Shown: positions 19,042-28,542, numbered from the stretch's first letter. The stretch: DNA of 57,237 nt from Rhodanobacteraceae bacterium (GCA_016790075.1 JAEUPP010000082.1:1-57237); one strand, 5' to 3'. The notes: generated by a model not told the origin, from the sequence alone. A program made the numbers and translations.

Positions 19042-20661
19042 TTGCAGCCGCATCCGTTGCTGCAGCCCCTAACGCGCGCTGCCGTATTCGTGGCCATGTT
19101 GGCGCTTGCCATGGCCAGCCCCAACGCTGCCGCAACGGCCGCCTTTTCCCTTGGCGGTCTTGACGGCACGACAGGCGTTCGTCTGGATGGCGCAACCGAT
19201 GACCAATCCGGCATTTCCGTCAGCACGGCCGGTGATGTCAATGGTGATGGAGTCGACGACCTCATTGTCGGAGCCGACATGGCCAACGGTCAGGCAGGTG
19301 ATCGCACGGGTGCCGCCTATGTTGTGTACGGCAAACGCCCCCCCTATTCCGCCACGTTCGCACTGCACACGCTTGACGGCACTAACGGGTTCCGCCTCGA
19401 AGGCGGAGCGTCTGGCGATCAGATCGGACGCAGCGTAGCGGCGGCGGGTGACTTCAACGCTGATGGCATCGACGACCTGGTGGTTGGCACCACCCGGGGC
19501 ACCAGCGCCAGCGGCCGGATTTTTGTCGTGTTCGGCCGCAGCACGGCATTTCCCGCCACAATTTCCGTTGCCAGCCTTGATGGCAGCAACGGCGTAGTGC
19601 TCGACTGCGGACCAGTTCTTTCCGGCTCGGCGGTAGCTGTGGTCGATGGCGCCGGGGATGTCAACGGCGACGGCGTGGACGACATCGTCATCGGCGCCTC
19701 GGGCGCATCTTCCGCGGCACCGGGTTCGGGTTTGGCAATCGTCGTATTTGGCCGGCGCTCACCGTTTCCGCCAACACTGTCCATGGCTGCACTGGACGGC
19801 ACGGACGGGTTCCGCCTCAGCGGCGTTCAGGCGGAAATGATAGGCACGTCGGCCAGCGGTGCCGGCGATATCAACGCCGATGGTTTTGACGACATCGCGA
19901 TCGGCGCGGCCCAACGGTATGTTAGCGGGGTCGGCCCCAGCACTGGCTCGGCCTATGTGGTTTTTGGCAAGAGCACGCCTTACGCCGCCACGACATTGAC
20001 CTCCAGCCTTGATGGCCACAGCGGCTTCCGCATAGACGGTGAAAGTGCTTTCAGCGTTCTGGGCAAGAAAGTCAGTGGCGCGGGTGACATTAACGGCGAC
20101 GGTTTCGATGATCTCGTCATCGGCGCACCGGGCTTCAACGACGGAGCGCAGCAGGCGGCAGGAGCGGCATACGTGATAACCGGCAGGTCAGCCGAATTTT
20201 CTGCACAAATGAACGTTTCCGGCCTTGACGGCGCAAACGGCCTGCAATTGCGCAGTACCGCGTCAAATGGATTTCTCGCAAGCTCGGTAAGCAGTGCCGG
20301 TGACGTCAACGATGACGGCTTCGATGATCTGCTGATCGGCAGCCATCTGGCCAATCCCAATGGCCAACCTCACGCCGGCAGCAGCTATGTCGTGTTCGGC
20401 AAAGGCACGGCGTTCGATGCCGATATGGATCTTGAACAACTCGGCACCCCCGGTGGACTGCGCCTGGATGGCACGGCAGCCAATGAAGTCTCCGGCTCAA
20501 GCATCGGCGCAGCCGGCGACGTCAACGCCGATGGCATCGGCGACCTGATTGTCGGCGCACCGGGCGCTGGCCCCGGCGGTACGTTCGCACCGCGGGGCAG
20601 CAGCTATGTCGTATTCGGCCAGTCTGATCGGCTGATGCGAGATGGTTTTGAGCGACGCTGA
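19042..20661 (+). CDS. Secreted FG-GAP (integrin-alpha-like) propeller protein
   Basis: Seven FG-GAP repeats, each with a calcium-loop-like motif, are visible: AGDVNGDGVDDLIVGA, AGDFNADGIDDLVVGT, AGDVNGDGVDDIVIGA, AGDINADGFDDIAIGA, AGDINGDGFDDLVIGA, AGDVNDDGFDDLLIGS and AGDVNADGIGDLIVGA. Seven repeats should close one complete beta-propeller. The hydrophobic stretch around FVAMLALAMASPNAAATA looks like a signal peptide. The start is uncertain: TTG at 19042 includes a basic N-region, ATG at 19096 gives a shorter leader, and the frame stays open back to 18412 without credible coding sequence. The C-terminus RLMRDGFERR is a variant of the tail found in other secreted proteins here. No enzymatic function can be assigned. 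Confidence 0.8.
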   Translation: MQPHPLLQPLTRAAVFVAMLALAMASPNAAATAAFSLGGLDGTTGVRLDGATDDQSGISVSTAGDVNGDGVDDLIVGADMANGQAGDRTGAAYVVYGKRPPYSATFALHTLDGTNGFRLEGGASGDQIGRSVAAAGDFNADGIDDLVVGTTRGTSASGRIFVVFGRSTAFPATISVASLDGSNGVVLDCGPVLSGSAVAVVDGAGDVNGDGVDDIVIGASGASSAAPGSGLAIVVFGRRSPFPPTLSMAALDGTDGFRLSGVQAEMIGTSASGAGDINADGFDDIAIGAAQRYVSGVGPSTGSAYVVFGKSTPYAATTLTSSLDGHSGFRIDGESAFSVLGKKVSGAGDINGDGFDDLVIGAPGFNDGAQQAAGAAYVITGRSAEFSAQMNVSGLDGANGLQLRSTASNGFLASSVSSAGDVNDDGFDDLLIGSHLANPNGQPHAGSSYVVFGKGTAFDADMDLEQLGTPGGLRLDGTAANEVSGSSIGAAGDVNADGIGDLIVGAPGAGPGGTFAPRGSSYVVFGQSDRLMRDGFERR

Positions 20662-20694
20662 AGGGCACAAGGCGGCGACGCCGCGCTGATGCAA

Positions 20695-20723
20695 GACCTT
20701 GGGACAGTCCCTGGCCCAAGGTC
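20695..20723. terminator. Hairpin between convergent genes
   Basis: GACCTTGGG (20695-20703) pairs perfectly with CCCAAGGTC (20715-20723) across an 11-base loop, between the FG-GAP gene and the convergent AAA+ gene. It probably acts as a terminator, although there is no T run. Confidence 0.6.
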
Positions 20724-20855
20724 ATGAAGATTGGTCGGCTACGGTGATGTCCGTTGCCTCGAACGATTCCTCGAGCATCGATCAATCTGGCGATCAATCC
20801 AGAACAACCACCAGGGGAATTTGTTCGATCGCGCCAATACGTCCCCCGGGAGCTG

Positions 20856-23800
20856 TCACCCCAGCAGATCAAAATCCCCGTCCAGCACCCGGTCCAACCG
20901 CCCGCTGCGCCAGCCCCGCACGGCGTCGCGCACCAGTGGAGTGGGCTGCTCCTGATACCGGCGGCACAGGCGGGATTCAGCCTCAGACTCAGCACTGAAA
21001 CCACTGACACCGTCGGGTGTCACGCGAACACGCACGCGCTGACGCTCCGCCGGATTGGCGTCACCGCGTTCGAGTACATGCAGGCCGCGCTCATCGCGCA
21101 GGATCTGCCAGGCGCCAAATCCAGCGATCAGCAACCGCCGACTGCCCTGCTCGCAGTCCTGCTCGATGGTACGCACACGCATGCCACGAGTATCGGCCCA
21201 TTCGAGATACATCTGCGCGAGGCGGTCAGCCCAGGTGCGCGCTGCTGTGGTGATTCGATCCGCACTCACGAGTTCGAGCTGCGCGTCCTCCGGCTCCTCG
21301 GCGAGCACAGCGCTGATCGCCAGGTCGAGCAGATGCAGGCGCAGAGCAATATGACGCACCACGTCGAGCACGCCACGGCCGCCACCGGTCAGGCGCGCAA
21401 GCAGCGAACGTGCGCCACGCACGCCGTTCTCAATGCGGTCCATGCGTTCGAGGCGGTCGAGCACGCGCTGGCGGTCGGTGCGGCTCCAGAAATCGCGCGA
21501 CTGCATTGCAATCGCAGCCTGGTCCTTGAACGCCAGCCATGCCGGATCTTCCAGGCGCGCTTCGCTGGCGGCGAGCTCGGCCTGCAAGGTCGCCCGGGCC
21601 GTCGCGTCGGCGGACGGATCGAGCGCGAGAGCACGCAGATCGGCGCGCTCCGTTGCCGCCACTGCGGCGGCGGCGCTGGCATCGGGATCGACAAAGCGCA
21701 CCTGCAGCGCATCATGTGCACCCGTCACGAACAGGAACTGCCCGCCGCTGGGCGCACGGTTTTCCACAATGGTGCGTGACAGCGGGGCGAGCAGGTACTG
21801 ATCGATCGCACGGCGCAGCGGTCGGGCGCCCAGGTCCGGCGTGAATCCGCGTTCGAGCAGAAAGTCGACCGCTGATGGCTCCCATTCCACCGCCCAGTCA
21901 CGCGCGCGGAAACCGCGTCTGGCCAGAACGAGTTCGAGTTCCTTGTGCAGTATGTCGCGCATGACCGCACGCGACAGCGGCTGGAAGATCACGATGCGAT
22001 CCAGCCGGTTGAGAAATTCACGGCGAAAGGTCGCAAATAACGCGCGCTCGGCGTCGCCGCGCGCCGATGCGTCGGCCGCCGCCACAAAGGCCGGGCCAGT
22101 GCGACGCGTGACCGTGGAACCGACATTGCTGGTCAGGATGATCAGGCTGTGACGGAAATCCGCCGTATTGCCCTGGCGGTCGGTAAGGCGTCCGTCGTCG
22201 AACAGTTGCAGGAACAGATCCCAGATACGTGCATGCGACTTTTCAAACTCGTCCAGCAGCACGACGGCGAACGGCGTCTGCCGTATGCGCGCGGTCAGCG
22301 AGGCGGCGCGCTCACCGCTGCCGTCATCGATGAGGCGCCAGTAGGCGTCTTCCGACTGGTACTCGCTCATGTCAAAGCGCAGCAGTTTTTCGCGCGAGCC
22401 GAACAGATACTCCGCCAGCGCTTTGGCGAGTTCGGTCTTGCCGGTGCCGGTAGGGCCTGCAAACAGGAATACGCCCAGCGGCCGCTGCGGATCAGTGAGC
22501 CCGGCCTTGAGCATGCTGATGCGATCGACCAGGGCATCGACGGCTTCATCCTGACCGATCACACGCCGGGTAAAGAAGGCGCGCACTTCGGTCAGATCCA
22601 GGCGAGCACCGCCGTCGAGGATGTCCAGCGGCAGCCCGGACTGCAGCGCTAGGGTGGCCAGTATCTGCTCGCGCGTCAGCGGCAGCGTGGGTGGGTCAGC
22701 TTGCAGTGCAGTACGCAGCGTTTCCTGCAGCAGGCGCAGACTGCGCCCTGGCTCGGCGCGATCCGGAAACTGCTGCGCGGCGAGGCTCATGGCTTCGGCT
22801 ATCAGCTCGGCTGAAGCAACGGGACGCTGCTCGCGTTGCTGCGCTTGCAAGGCCCAGGCTTGTGCAAGTTCACGTGTCGCCGCGGCATCGAGCACGTCCA
22901 CGTCGAAGGCGGCGATGAGATGACGGATACGCGGTCGCTGGGTAAGCACCCGGCTCCAAGCATCACGGGAGCTCTCGCCGATCAGCTGGATGTCGTGTTT
23001 CTCCAGATAGGGCAGCAGCAGATCGAGTATTCCGGTCGGATCGCTGGTCGTGCGTCCTTTTTCCAATAGCTGGTGCGCTTCGGGCACGTACCACAGCGTG
23101 CGCGGTGTGGACAGCGCGCGCACGAGCCGCGCGATACGGCCTTCGAGTTCGCCGATGAACTTCTGGCCCGCGAGCACCTGTGCCGGGGACGCTTCGATGA
23201 TACGCCAGCCTTGCGCGGCAAGTTCGCGCAGGCATTGCCGGATCAGCGTGCTCTTGCCACTGCCTTCCGCACCGACGAGCACCGTGCTGGTGCGCGGCTC
23301 GCGACCCAGCAGGGCAAGCACGCGCTGGCGTGCCTCCTCGTCCGTCGCTGCAAGTATTTCGTCGCCCCCTTCATCGGGGCCGATCAGACGGCCGATCTGC
23401 AACAAGGTATCGAGATCGTCCTGCTCACGCAGGTGCTGGGCGATCTGCGCGGCGAAAACTTCGCCGCGCACATGACCACAGTTGCGCAACCAGCCCAGCA
23501 GCGCGCGCAGCCGATCGCGGTCGGCCGCCGCGATATCGGCACCTAGTGCAGCGCTGCCGGGCAGCGCGTCGAAATAGCGCTGCAGACCTGCGCGCGCGAC
23601 CGGATGATCGATCCACCATTCGCTCATGCGCAGCAGCACGCCTTCCAGCGACTGGGGATGCGGATGTGCGGCCAGATAGCCGAATGCATAGTGCAAGGTG
23701 AAATAACCCATGCGATCCAGGGTGCGCACGATGTCGAGTGCGACCACGTCGCCCGCCCGATGCAGCGCCACGAAGGCAGCACTGCTCAGCGGTACACTAC

Positions 23801-24161
23801 GCGACGCAGCGGCTTCAACGCGTTCACGCGCGCTGAACGCGGCACCTGCCAGCAGGTCGACCGCGGCGCTGAATTCGGCCATGGCGGCCAGTTCGTCCGG
23901 ATGCTCGAAACTGTCCAATCGTTCCTGACAAGGCCGCAGCAGCGCATGCAGTTGATCGCGTGGTGACGCCGGTGCGCGGGCGACTTGCGCCTCACCACCA
24001 CTGGCCCGCTCAGATCCGGCGGAAGCCTCGGTCATCGCCTCCTCCGGCGCCGCAGCATCCTGCGGCACGGCCGGCGTTTCGCTCGCTTTGCGCGAGGGCG
24101 TTCTAAGCCACCACGCCGTCATGAACCCCAACACGATGCCGATGAACAGACCGACGCCCAT
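20856..24161 (-). CDS. Membrane-anchored Clp-type AAA+ ATPase with release-factor-like (PCRF) C-terminus
   Basis: The 1101-residue protein starts with one transmembrane helix (about 1-20). A middle region of unknown fold leads to AAA module 1 (about 290-450), with Walker A GAEGSGKST and pore-loop-like KFIGELEGR but Walker B changed to TLWYVPEAH. AAA module 2 (about 555-760) has Walker A GPTGTGKTE and Walker B LLDEFEKSH, followed by a ClpB D2-small domain; the usual GYVG pore loop is missing. From about 885 to 1045 the sequence matches the PCRF domain of RF1/RF2: DFWSRTDRQRVLDRLERM, then ARTWADRLAQMYLEWADTRG and GLHVLERG. The GGQ and SPF/PxT motifs are absent, so it cannot act as a release factor itself. 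A role in remodelling ribosome-associated complexes at the membrane is inference. It appears monocistronic. Confidence 0.85.
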   Translation of the reverse strand: MGVGLFIGIVLGFMTAWWLRTPSRKASETPAVPQDAAAPEEAMTEASAGSERASGGEAQVARAPASPRDQLHALLRPCQERLDSFEHPDELAAMAEFSAAVDLLAGAAFSARERVEAAASRSVPLSSAAFVALHRAGDVVALDIVRTLDRMGYFTLHYAFGYLAAHPHPQSLEGVLLRMSEWWIDHPVARAGLQRYFDALPGSAALGADIAAADRDRLRALLGWLRNCGHVRGEVFAAQIAQHLREQDDLDTLLQIGRLIGPDEGGDEILAATDEEARQRVLALLGREPRTSTVLVGAEGSGKSTLIRQCLRELAAQGWRIIEASPAQVLAGQKFIGELEGRIARLVRALSTPRTLWYVPEAHQLLEKGRTTSDPTGILDLLLPYLEKHDIQLIGESSRDAWSRVLTQRPRIRHLIAAFDVDVLDAAATRELAQAWALQAQQREQRPVASAELIAEAMSLAAQQFPDRAEPGRSLRLLQETLRTALQADPPTLPLTREQILATLALQSGLPLDILDGGARLDLTEVRAFFTRRVIGQDEAVDALVDRISMLKAGLTDPQRPLGVFLFAGPTGTGKTELAKALAEYLFGSREKLLRFDMSEYQSEDAYWRLIDDGSGERAASLTARIRQTPFAVVLLDEFEKSHARIWDLFLQLFDDGRLTDRQGNTADFRHSLIILTSNVGSTVTRRTGPAFVAAADASARGDAERALFATFRREFLNRLDRIVIFQPLSRAVMRDILHKELELVLARRGFRARDWAVEWEPSAVDFLLERGFTPDLGARPLRRAIDQYLLAPLSRTIVENRAPSGGQFLFVTGAHDALQVRFVDPDASAAAAVAATERADLRALALDPSADATARATLQAELAASEARLEDPAWLAFKDQAAIAMQSRDFWSRTDRQRVLDRLERMDRIENGVRGARSLLARLTGGGRGVLDVVRHIALRLHLLDLAISAVLAEEPEDAQLELVSADRITTAARTWADRLAQMYLEWADTRGMRVRTIEQDCEQGSRRLLIAGFGAWQILRDERGLHVLERGDANPAERQRVRVRVTPDGVSGFSAESEAESRLCRRYQEQPTPLVRDAVRGWRSGRLDRVLDGDFDLLG

Positions 24162-24918
24162 AGTTCCTACTCCGTATCAGGCAGCAGTGAAGTTTCCCAT
24201 AGCTCCGTTTGCGCACAATGCCTGCTGACCCGGACTTCAGCCGTGGCCGGCGCGACTACCGGGCGCCAGCAAGGGTATGCAATAAAGGCATAACGCGGCA
24301 GCTTGTGCAGTGCAACGTCATCGATACTCGATAGGCGAAAGAATTGCCGCTTATGGTGCCGTCGTCACTCAACGCGCTGGCAAATCATCACTATTGTCTG
24401 ATTGCGGCGTTGCTGCACCGCAGCCATACGAATGCGAACGGTCGGCGACATGGACCGCATTGTCCAGACATGCCGAAGTGAACGACGTCACATCTGTGAA
24501 AATTGTTCATCATTGACGGTTGCGATGCCCCAGGCGCTGGTGTACACCGTCGACCCGGGAGAGGTGCTCGGCAACGGGCTTGCGACGCTTGCGCCAGCGG
24601 TAATCAGACGATCCGGGACAGTCACGATACGGACCTGCGTACATTCGGTAGCGCAGTCGTATTACCCGGATCTTGCCGCCGCAAAAGTGTCGACGTGGAA
24701 CAGGGGTGGTCCACGACGTTGCAGCGATGGAATCGCGCCATACGGGTACCGCAATACACGACAGGGCCAGCACGGTCGCATCGCGGCCGCGATGCAACGT
24801 TGCGTGTTGCGTGTACTTGTGGGTGCGCATTCCCGCTGCATGACGTGTCGTGCGCTGGTGACACGGAGGTCTGCATGCCGCGTAGCGGCCATTCGTAAAT
24901 CCGGAGGGAGTAAATCGA
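24162..24918. other. Divergent intergenic region, about 0.76 kb
   Basis: The region separates the AAA+ gene (leftward) from the metalloprotease gene (rightward). No credible gene is visible. It contains a perfect 18-base palindrome at 24778-24795, a 7-base tandem repeat at 24799-24812, and a small GCCGC-GTA-GCGGC hairpin at 24877-24889 just ahead of the protease ribosome binding site. Confidence 0.5.
24778..24812. promoter_or_regulatory. Perfect 18-base palindrome followed by a tandem repeat
   Basis: GCATCGCGGCCGCGATGC (24778-24795) is perfectly palindromic. It is followed by GTTGCGT twice in tandem (24799-24812), about 110-140 bases upstream of the metalloprotease start. It is a candidate operator. 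Confidence 0.4.
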
Positions 24919-27051
24919 ATGAACACTGTTAGAAACAATTGCAAAAAATACCTGTGGCGGGCCATGCTGCCCGCCTGCCTGCTGTTTGCGCTGGGTGGCG
25001 GCGTCGGCTACGCGGCTGAAGATGCGCCGGGCGCACGTGCCAGCAGCATGTCGTTGCAAGTCGACACTTATCGCGGCAAGGCTGACGCCTTCCGTGCCGT
25101 TGACCTTTTTTCCGGCACATCGTCGCGTTCGGCTAGCAGCGACGCCATTACTCGGCTCGCGGTCAGCAGCGGCACCTTGCTGGATCTGGACAAGAATGCG
25201 GTCGCGAGCTTGCAGCGCAGCCGCCCCAGTTCGCTGACCCTGCGCCTGCCGACACGCGAACGTGGCCAGGTCGAACTTGAGCTGTTCGAGAACGATATCT
25301 TTGCGCCGGATTTCAAGATCTCGGCCAGCGGCGGCGAAGACACCAGCCGCATCAACCGTGGCCTGCACTATCGCGGCATCGTCAAGGGTGATCCGTCTTC
25401 ATTCGCCGCAGTCAGCGTATTCAACGGTGAAGTGATAGGTACGTTTTCCACGCTGACCGACGGCAACTGGGTCATAGGCAAGCTGGAAGGTGACAACCCG
25501 ACGAACCGCCATATCGTCTACGCCGAGTCGGCGATTCTCGACAAGACGGGCGCGCCGGGCTGCGCGATGGGCACCAATGGTGCACGCGAGAACTTTGCGA
25601 AGTACTGGGAGGATTCATCGGCGAGCAAGAGCGCCGCGCAACCGGAAATGTCGCCGGCCGCCAGTGAGCGCGGTGCGGGCACCGATGCACTGCAGACGGT
25701 CAAGTGCGCCACGGAATGGATGGAAGCCGAGTACGACATCTTCCAGAACCGCGGCAGTCTGCAGGCGGCGACGGACTATGTCACGGCAGTGTTCAACAAC
25801 TCATCGACCCTGTACGCCAATGACGGTATTTCGCTGAAATTGCAACAGGTTCACGTCTGGACCACAGCCGATCCGTACAACGGCTCCAATTCCAGCGCCA
25901 ACCTGTCAGCATTCCAGCAGAATCGCGCCAGCAGCTTCAGCGGCACTATCGCCCAGCTGCTCACATTCCGTTCGCTGGGCGGGGGTGTTGCCGCCGGTTT
26001 CAGCGGCATCTGCAATTCGTCGCGCTCGGCCAGCATGTGTACCAGCGGTGTCAGCGCGGCATTCAATACGGTGCCGACGTATTCCTGGACAGTCAGTGTA
26101 GTCACCCACGAAGCAGGCCATCTGCTCGGCTCGCGCCATACCCATGCCTGCGTCTGGAATGGCAACAATACGGCGATCGACGGCTGTTCGGGCCAGACCG
26201 AAGGCGGCTGTGCACTGCCAGGCAATCCTTCCGGTGGCGGCACGATCATGAGCTACTGCCACCTGACCAATGTAGGCATCAACTTCAATCGTGGCTTTGG
26301 TTCGCAACCAGCGGCCGTAATCCGTAACCGTGTCGAGGGTGGCGGCTGCCTTGCCAACTGTGACGGCGGAGGCGGTGGCGGCGGTGGAACCCTGACGCGC
26401 GGCACGCCGCTCACCAATCAGTCGGCGGCTACCGGTGCGGCACTGGCTTACACCATGGCGGTACCATCGGGCGCAACCAACCTGACCTTTACCACCTCCG
26501 GTGGTACTGGTGACGCCGATCTGTTTGTGCGTTTTGGCAGCGCGCCTACCGATACGGTCTATGACTGCAAGTCAGACGGCTCGACCAATGCCGAAACCTG
26601 CACGATTGCCGCACCCAGCGCAGGGACGTATCACGTACGCCTCAAAGCTTATGCGGCGTACTCGGGTGTCAGCATCGTCGGCAACTACACCACCGGCGGC
26701 GGCGGCGGCGCGCAAACCTACAGCAACACGACGGACTATGCGATTGGCGACAACACAACAGTCGATAGCCCGATTACGGTGTCCGGTCGCACTGGCAATG
26801 CGCCGACGAACGCATCGGTAACGGTCGCCATCGTGCACACCTACCAGGGTGACCTGAAGGTCGACCTCGTTGCACCGGACGGATCGCTCTACAACATCCA
26901 CAACCGCACCGGTGCCGATGCCGACAATGTCAACAAGACGGTCACGCTTGATCTCTCGAGCGAGCCGCTGAACGGAACCTGGAAACTTCGCGTCAACGAC
27001 AACGCAGTCAACGACACAGGCAGGATCGACAGCTGGTCGATCACGTTCTGA
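24919..27051 (+). CDS. Secreted reprolysin-type zinc metalloprotease with PPC and P domains
   Basis: The ATG at 24919 follows GGAGGGAG (24902-24909) and gives 710 residues. A signal peptide (ending near GYAAE) and a propeptide of roughly 220 residues precede the catalytic domain. The zinc site HEAGHLLGSRH lies at residues 397-407 and the Met-turn (TIMSYCH) near 443, the metzincin/M12B pattern. A glycine linker leads to a PPC domain (about 495-590, PSAGTYHVRLKAYAAYSG) and then a proprotein-convertase P/Homo B domain (about 600-710, GTWKLRVNDNAVNDTGRID). This domain order is common in secreted proteases of Lysobacterales. It is predicted to be an exported, self-activated protease and lacks the LFxxGF tail. 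Confidence 0.94.
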   Translation: MNTVRNNCKKYLWRAMLPACLLFALGGGVGYAAEDAPGARASSMSLQVDTYRGKADAFRAVDLFSGTSSRSASSDAITRLAVSSGTLLDLDKNAVASLQRSRPSSLTLRLPTRERGQVELELFENDIFAPDFKISASGGEDTSRINRGLHYRGIVKGDPSSFAAVSVFNGEVIGTFSTLTDGNWVIGKLEGDNPTNRHIVYAESAILDKTGAPGCAMGTNGARENFAKYWEDSSASKSAAQPEMSPAASERGAGTDALQTVKCATEWMEAEYDIFQNRGSLQAATDYVTAVFNNSSTLYANDGISLKLQQVHVWTTADPYNGSNSSANLSAFQQNRASSFSGTIAQLLTFRSLGGGVAAGFSGICNSSRSASMCTSGVSAAFNTVPTYSWTVSVVTHEAGHLLGSRHTHACVWNGNNTAIDGCSGQTEGGCALPGNPSGGGTIMSYCHLTNVGINFNRGFGSQPAAVIRNRVEGGGCLANCDGGGGGGGGTLTRGTPLTNQSAATGAALAYTMAVPSGATNLTFTTSGGTGDADLFVRFGSAPTDTVYDCKSDGSTNAETCTIAAPSAGTYHVRLKAYAAYSGVSIVGNYTTGGGGGAQTYSNTTDYAIGDNTTVDSPITVSGRTGNAPTNASVTVAIVHTYQGDLKVDLVAPDGSLYNIHNRTGADADNVNKTVTLDLSSEPLNGTWKLRVNDNAVNDTGRIDSWSITF

Positions 27052-27066
27052 TGATCCTGGGAGGGC

Positions 27067-27125
27067 GCCGCAGCGCGAGCTGCGGCGGAGTAGGGGGCGC
27101 CGGGCAGCAATGCCCGGCGCTTTTT
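27067..27125 (+). terminator. Tandem GNRA hairpins with T run after metalloprotease gene
   Basis: The first hairpin is GCCGCAGC-GCGA-GCTGCGGC (27067-27086). The second is GCGCCGGGCA-GCAA-TGCCCGGCGC (27097-27120), followed by TTTTT. Both have GNRA tetraloops. The second is a textbook intrinsic terminator. Confidence 0.92.
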
Positions 27126-27191
27126 CTTGAGTGTGGCGCTGGCCGGGTCCGCAACAGACTCTAGCCAGGCCAGGCGTGCTGCGGCGAAAGA

Positions 27192-27569
27192 CTACCTTCT
27201 GCTGCGCGCCGCCTTGGGTGCGATCGCGTCGAGCACGGCCCGGGCCTGTTTGCGCGCAGCGGGTTTCATATGGCGCAGGCGCACGATCCAGTCGATCTCG
27301 TCCGCCGTATAGGCCTCAGGCATTTCACGCAGCCCGCGTAGCCCAGAGCCAGCGCGGCGGTTGACGCTACGCAGACCGGTGCAGACGTACTGGGCGTCGT
27401 AGCCGGTAGTCGTCAACGCGATCAAAGCGTCCAACGGCATGGGAATTTCGGTCTCCCAGCGCCGCACCGTGCGCGTGCTTACGCCGGTGATCTCGGCCAC
27501 GCTCTCGCGGCTCAACTCAAGGCGCAAACGTTCTTCGCGCAATCGTCCGTAAAAGTTCGTCTCTGCCAT
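27192..27569 (-). CDS. XRE-type phage-repressor-like DNA-binding protein
   Basis: The protein has 125 residues from the ATG at 27569 (MAETNFYGRLREERLRLEL); a GTG 17 codons upstream (27620) is an alternative. The N-terminal helix-turn-helix reads SRESVAEITGVSTRTVRRWE. The following YDAQYVCTGLR matches the DVxYVLTGxR segment commonly seen after the HTH in phage-type repressors. The C-terminal part (KPAARKQARAVLDAI) is helical and basic. It is probably an autoregulated repressor: a 37-base element repeated at 28241-28277 covers its upstream edge. No other phage gene is recognisable nearby, so its target is unknown. Confidence 0.75.
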   Translation of the reverse strand: MAETNFYGRLREERLRLELSRESVAEITGVSTRTVRRWETEIPMPLDALIALTTTGYDAQYVCTGLRSVNRRAGSGLRGLREMPEAYTADEIDWIVRLRHMKPAARKQARAVLDAIAPKAARSRR

Positions 27570-27613
27570 ATTGGAAATCCATTCGTATACGGCGACCAGT
27601 GCCGACCTGGCGA

Positions 27614-27650
27614 ATTTCACCTACTGCAAGTCTATTGCGCAAGGGGAAAA
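27614..27650. repeat. 37-base repeated element, copy A
   Basis: The element runs from ATTTCAC to GGAAAA with ACTGCAAG and TTGCGCAA inside. It matches 28 of 37 positions with copy B at 28241-28277, same spacing and orientation. It covers the start region of the XRE-type gene, so an operator role is likely. Confidence 0.55.
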
Positions 27651-28542
27651 TTGTGCTTCCGTAGCCCAGCGGCCGGGCGACAGGGTCCCTCAGCGCCGTC
27701 GGAGCTGCCGTAGCGGCCTGACGCGGCACCGCTCGCCCCCTGGGCGAACACACCCGGAACCAGCGACCCCGCTGCCCAGGCAAGCCGCCGTCCCGGGCAG
27801 GTGGATCGCTTCCCGCCCATCCGCTTGCGTCACGCGCAGCGGCAACCGATGGCAGCGCGGCGGTCATTGTCTGCTGCCGTTTCTGCGCCCGTGCCAAGGC
27901 CTTGGCGCCGCGAGCTCGCGCGGTGCGAGCTGGCCGTACCGGCACGACGCGCAGGGCGCAGAAAATTCCATGACACCACCACTTGACTGTCCGCTCACAC
28001 TGACCCAGAATTTTTCCATCAGGACAGTTATGTCCAAACGGTACCAACTTCCTTTCTTATGCCGCCGCGGTTCAGCGCATCATTCGTCCTGTCGTCACCG
28101 GCCTGCCGGTTATCGACCGATGCCTTCGTTGCCACCACTGTTTGCCGTTACAGCAACGGTCAACTCGTCTTTGTTGCGTGACGGCGACAAGAACAGAGTC
28201 GACACAATTTTCACCACCGCTTGGCAACTGGTTCCGCTGCATTTCACTGACTGCAAGCGGTTTGCACAATAGGAAAAAGCAGCGCCGCACCATCAGAATC
28301 GGCGTAGATAAAAATGGGAAAAAGCCGACGGTGCCGACATATGGCCGCCTCGCGCTTGTGCAACAAGCAAGTTTCTGGTTACCGGCGATTCTTGCGCACG
28401 GAACCGGCACCACCGGAACCTGGCCGTGCGCCGCGGCGCGTGCGACCCGCAGACACAGACCTCCCACGGACGGAAGGTCCGGCATTCCGTGCTGCGCGCG
28501 CGGCGCGCAGCACCCCCACACGGACGAGGGGCGTGCAAACCC
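27651..28542. other. Non-coding region between two regulator genes, about 0.9 kb
   Basis: No open frame here has recognisable content or a good ribosome binding site. The region contains the second copy of the 37-base element (28241-28277) and a GGACA-GTTA-TGTCC palindrome at about 28020-28033. Confidence 0.45.
28241..28277. repeat. 37-base repeated element, copy B
   Basis: The element has ATTTCAC, ACTGCAAG, TTGCACAA and GGAAAA at exactly the same spacing as copy A (27614-27650). Read on the minus strand, both copies end in GTGAAAT, which in copy A is the alternative GTG start of the XRE-type gene. Confidence 0.55.

Noticed and set aside
24402-24932. Possible small gene ahead of the metalloprotease
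   Set aside because: No ribosome binding site or domain, and the frame overlaps the protease start; judged to be intergenic.
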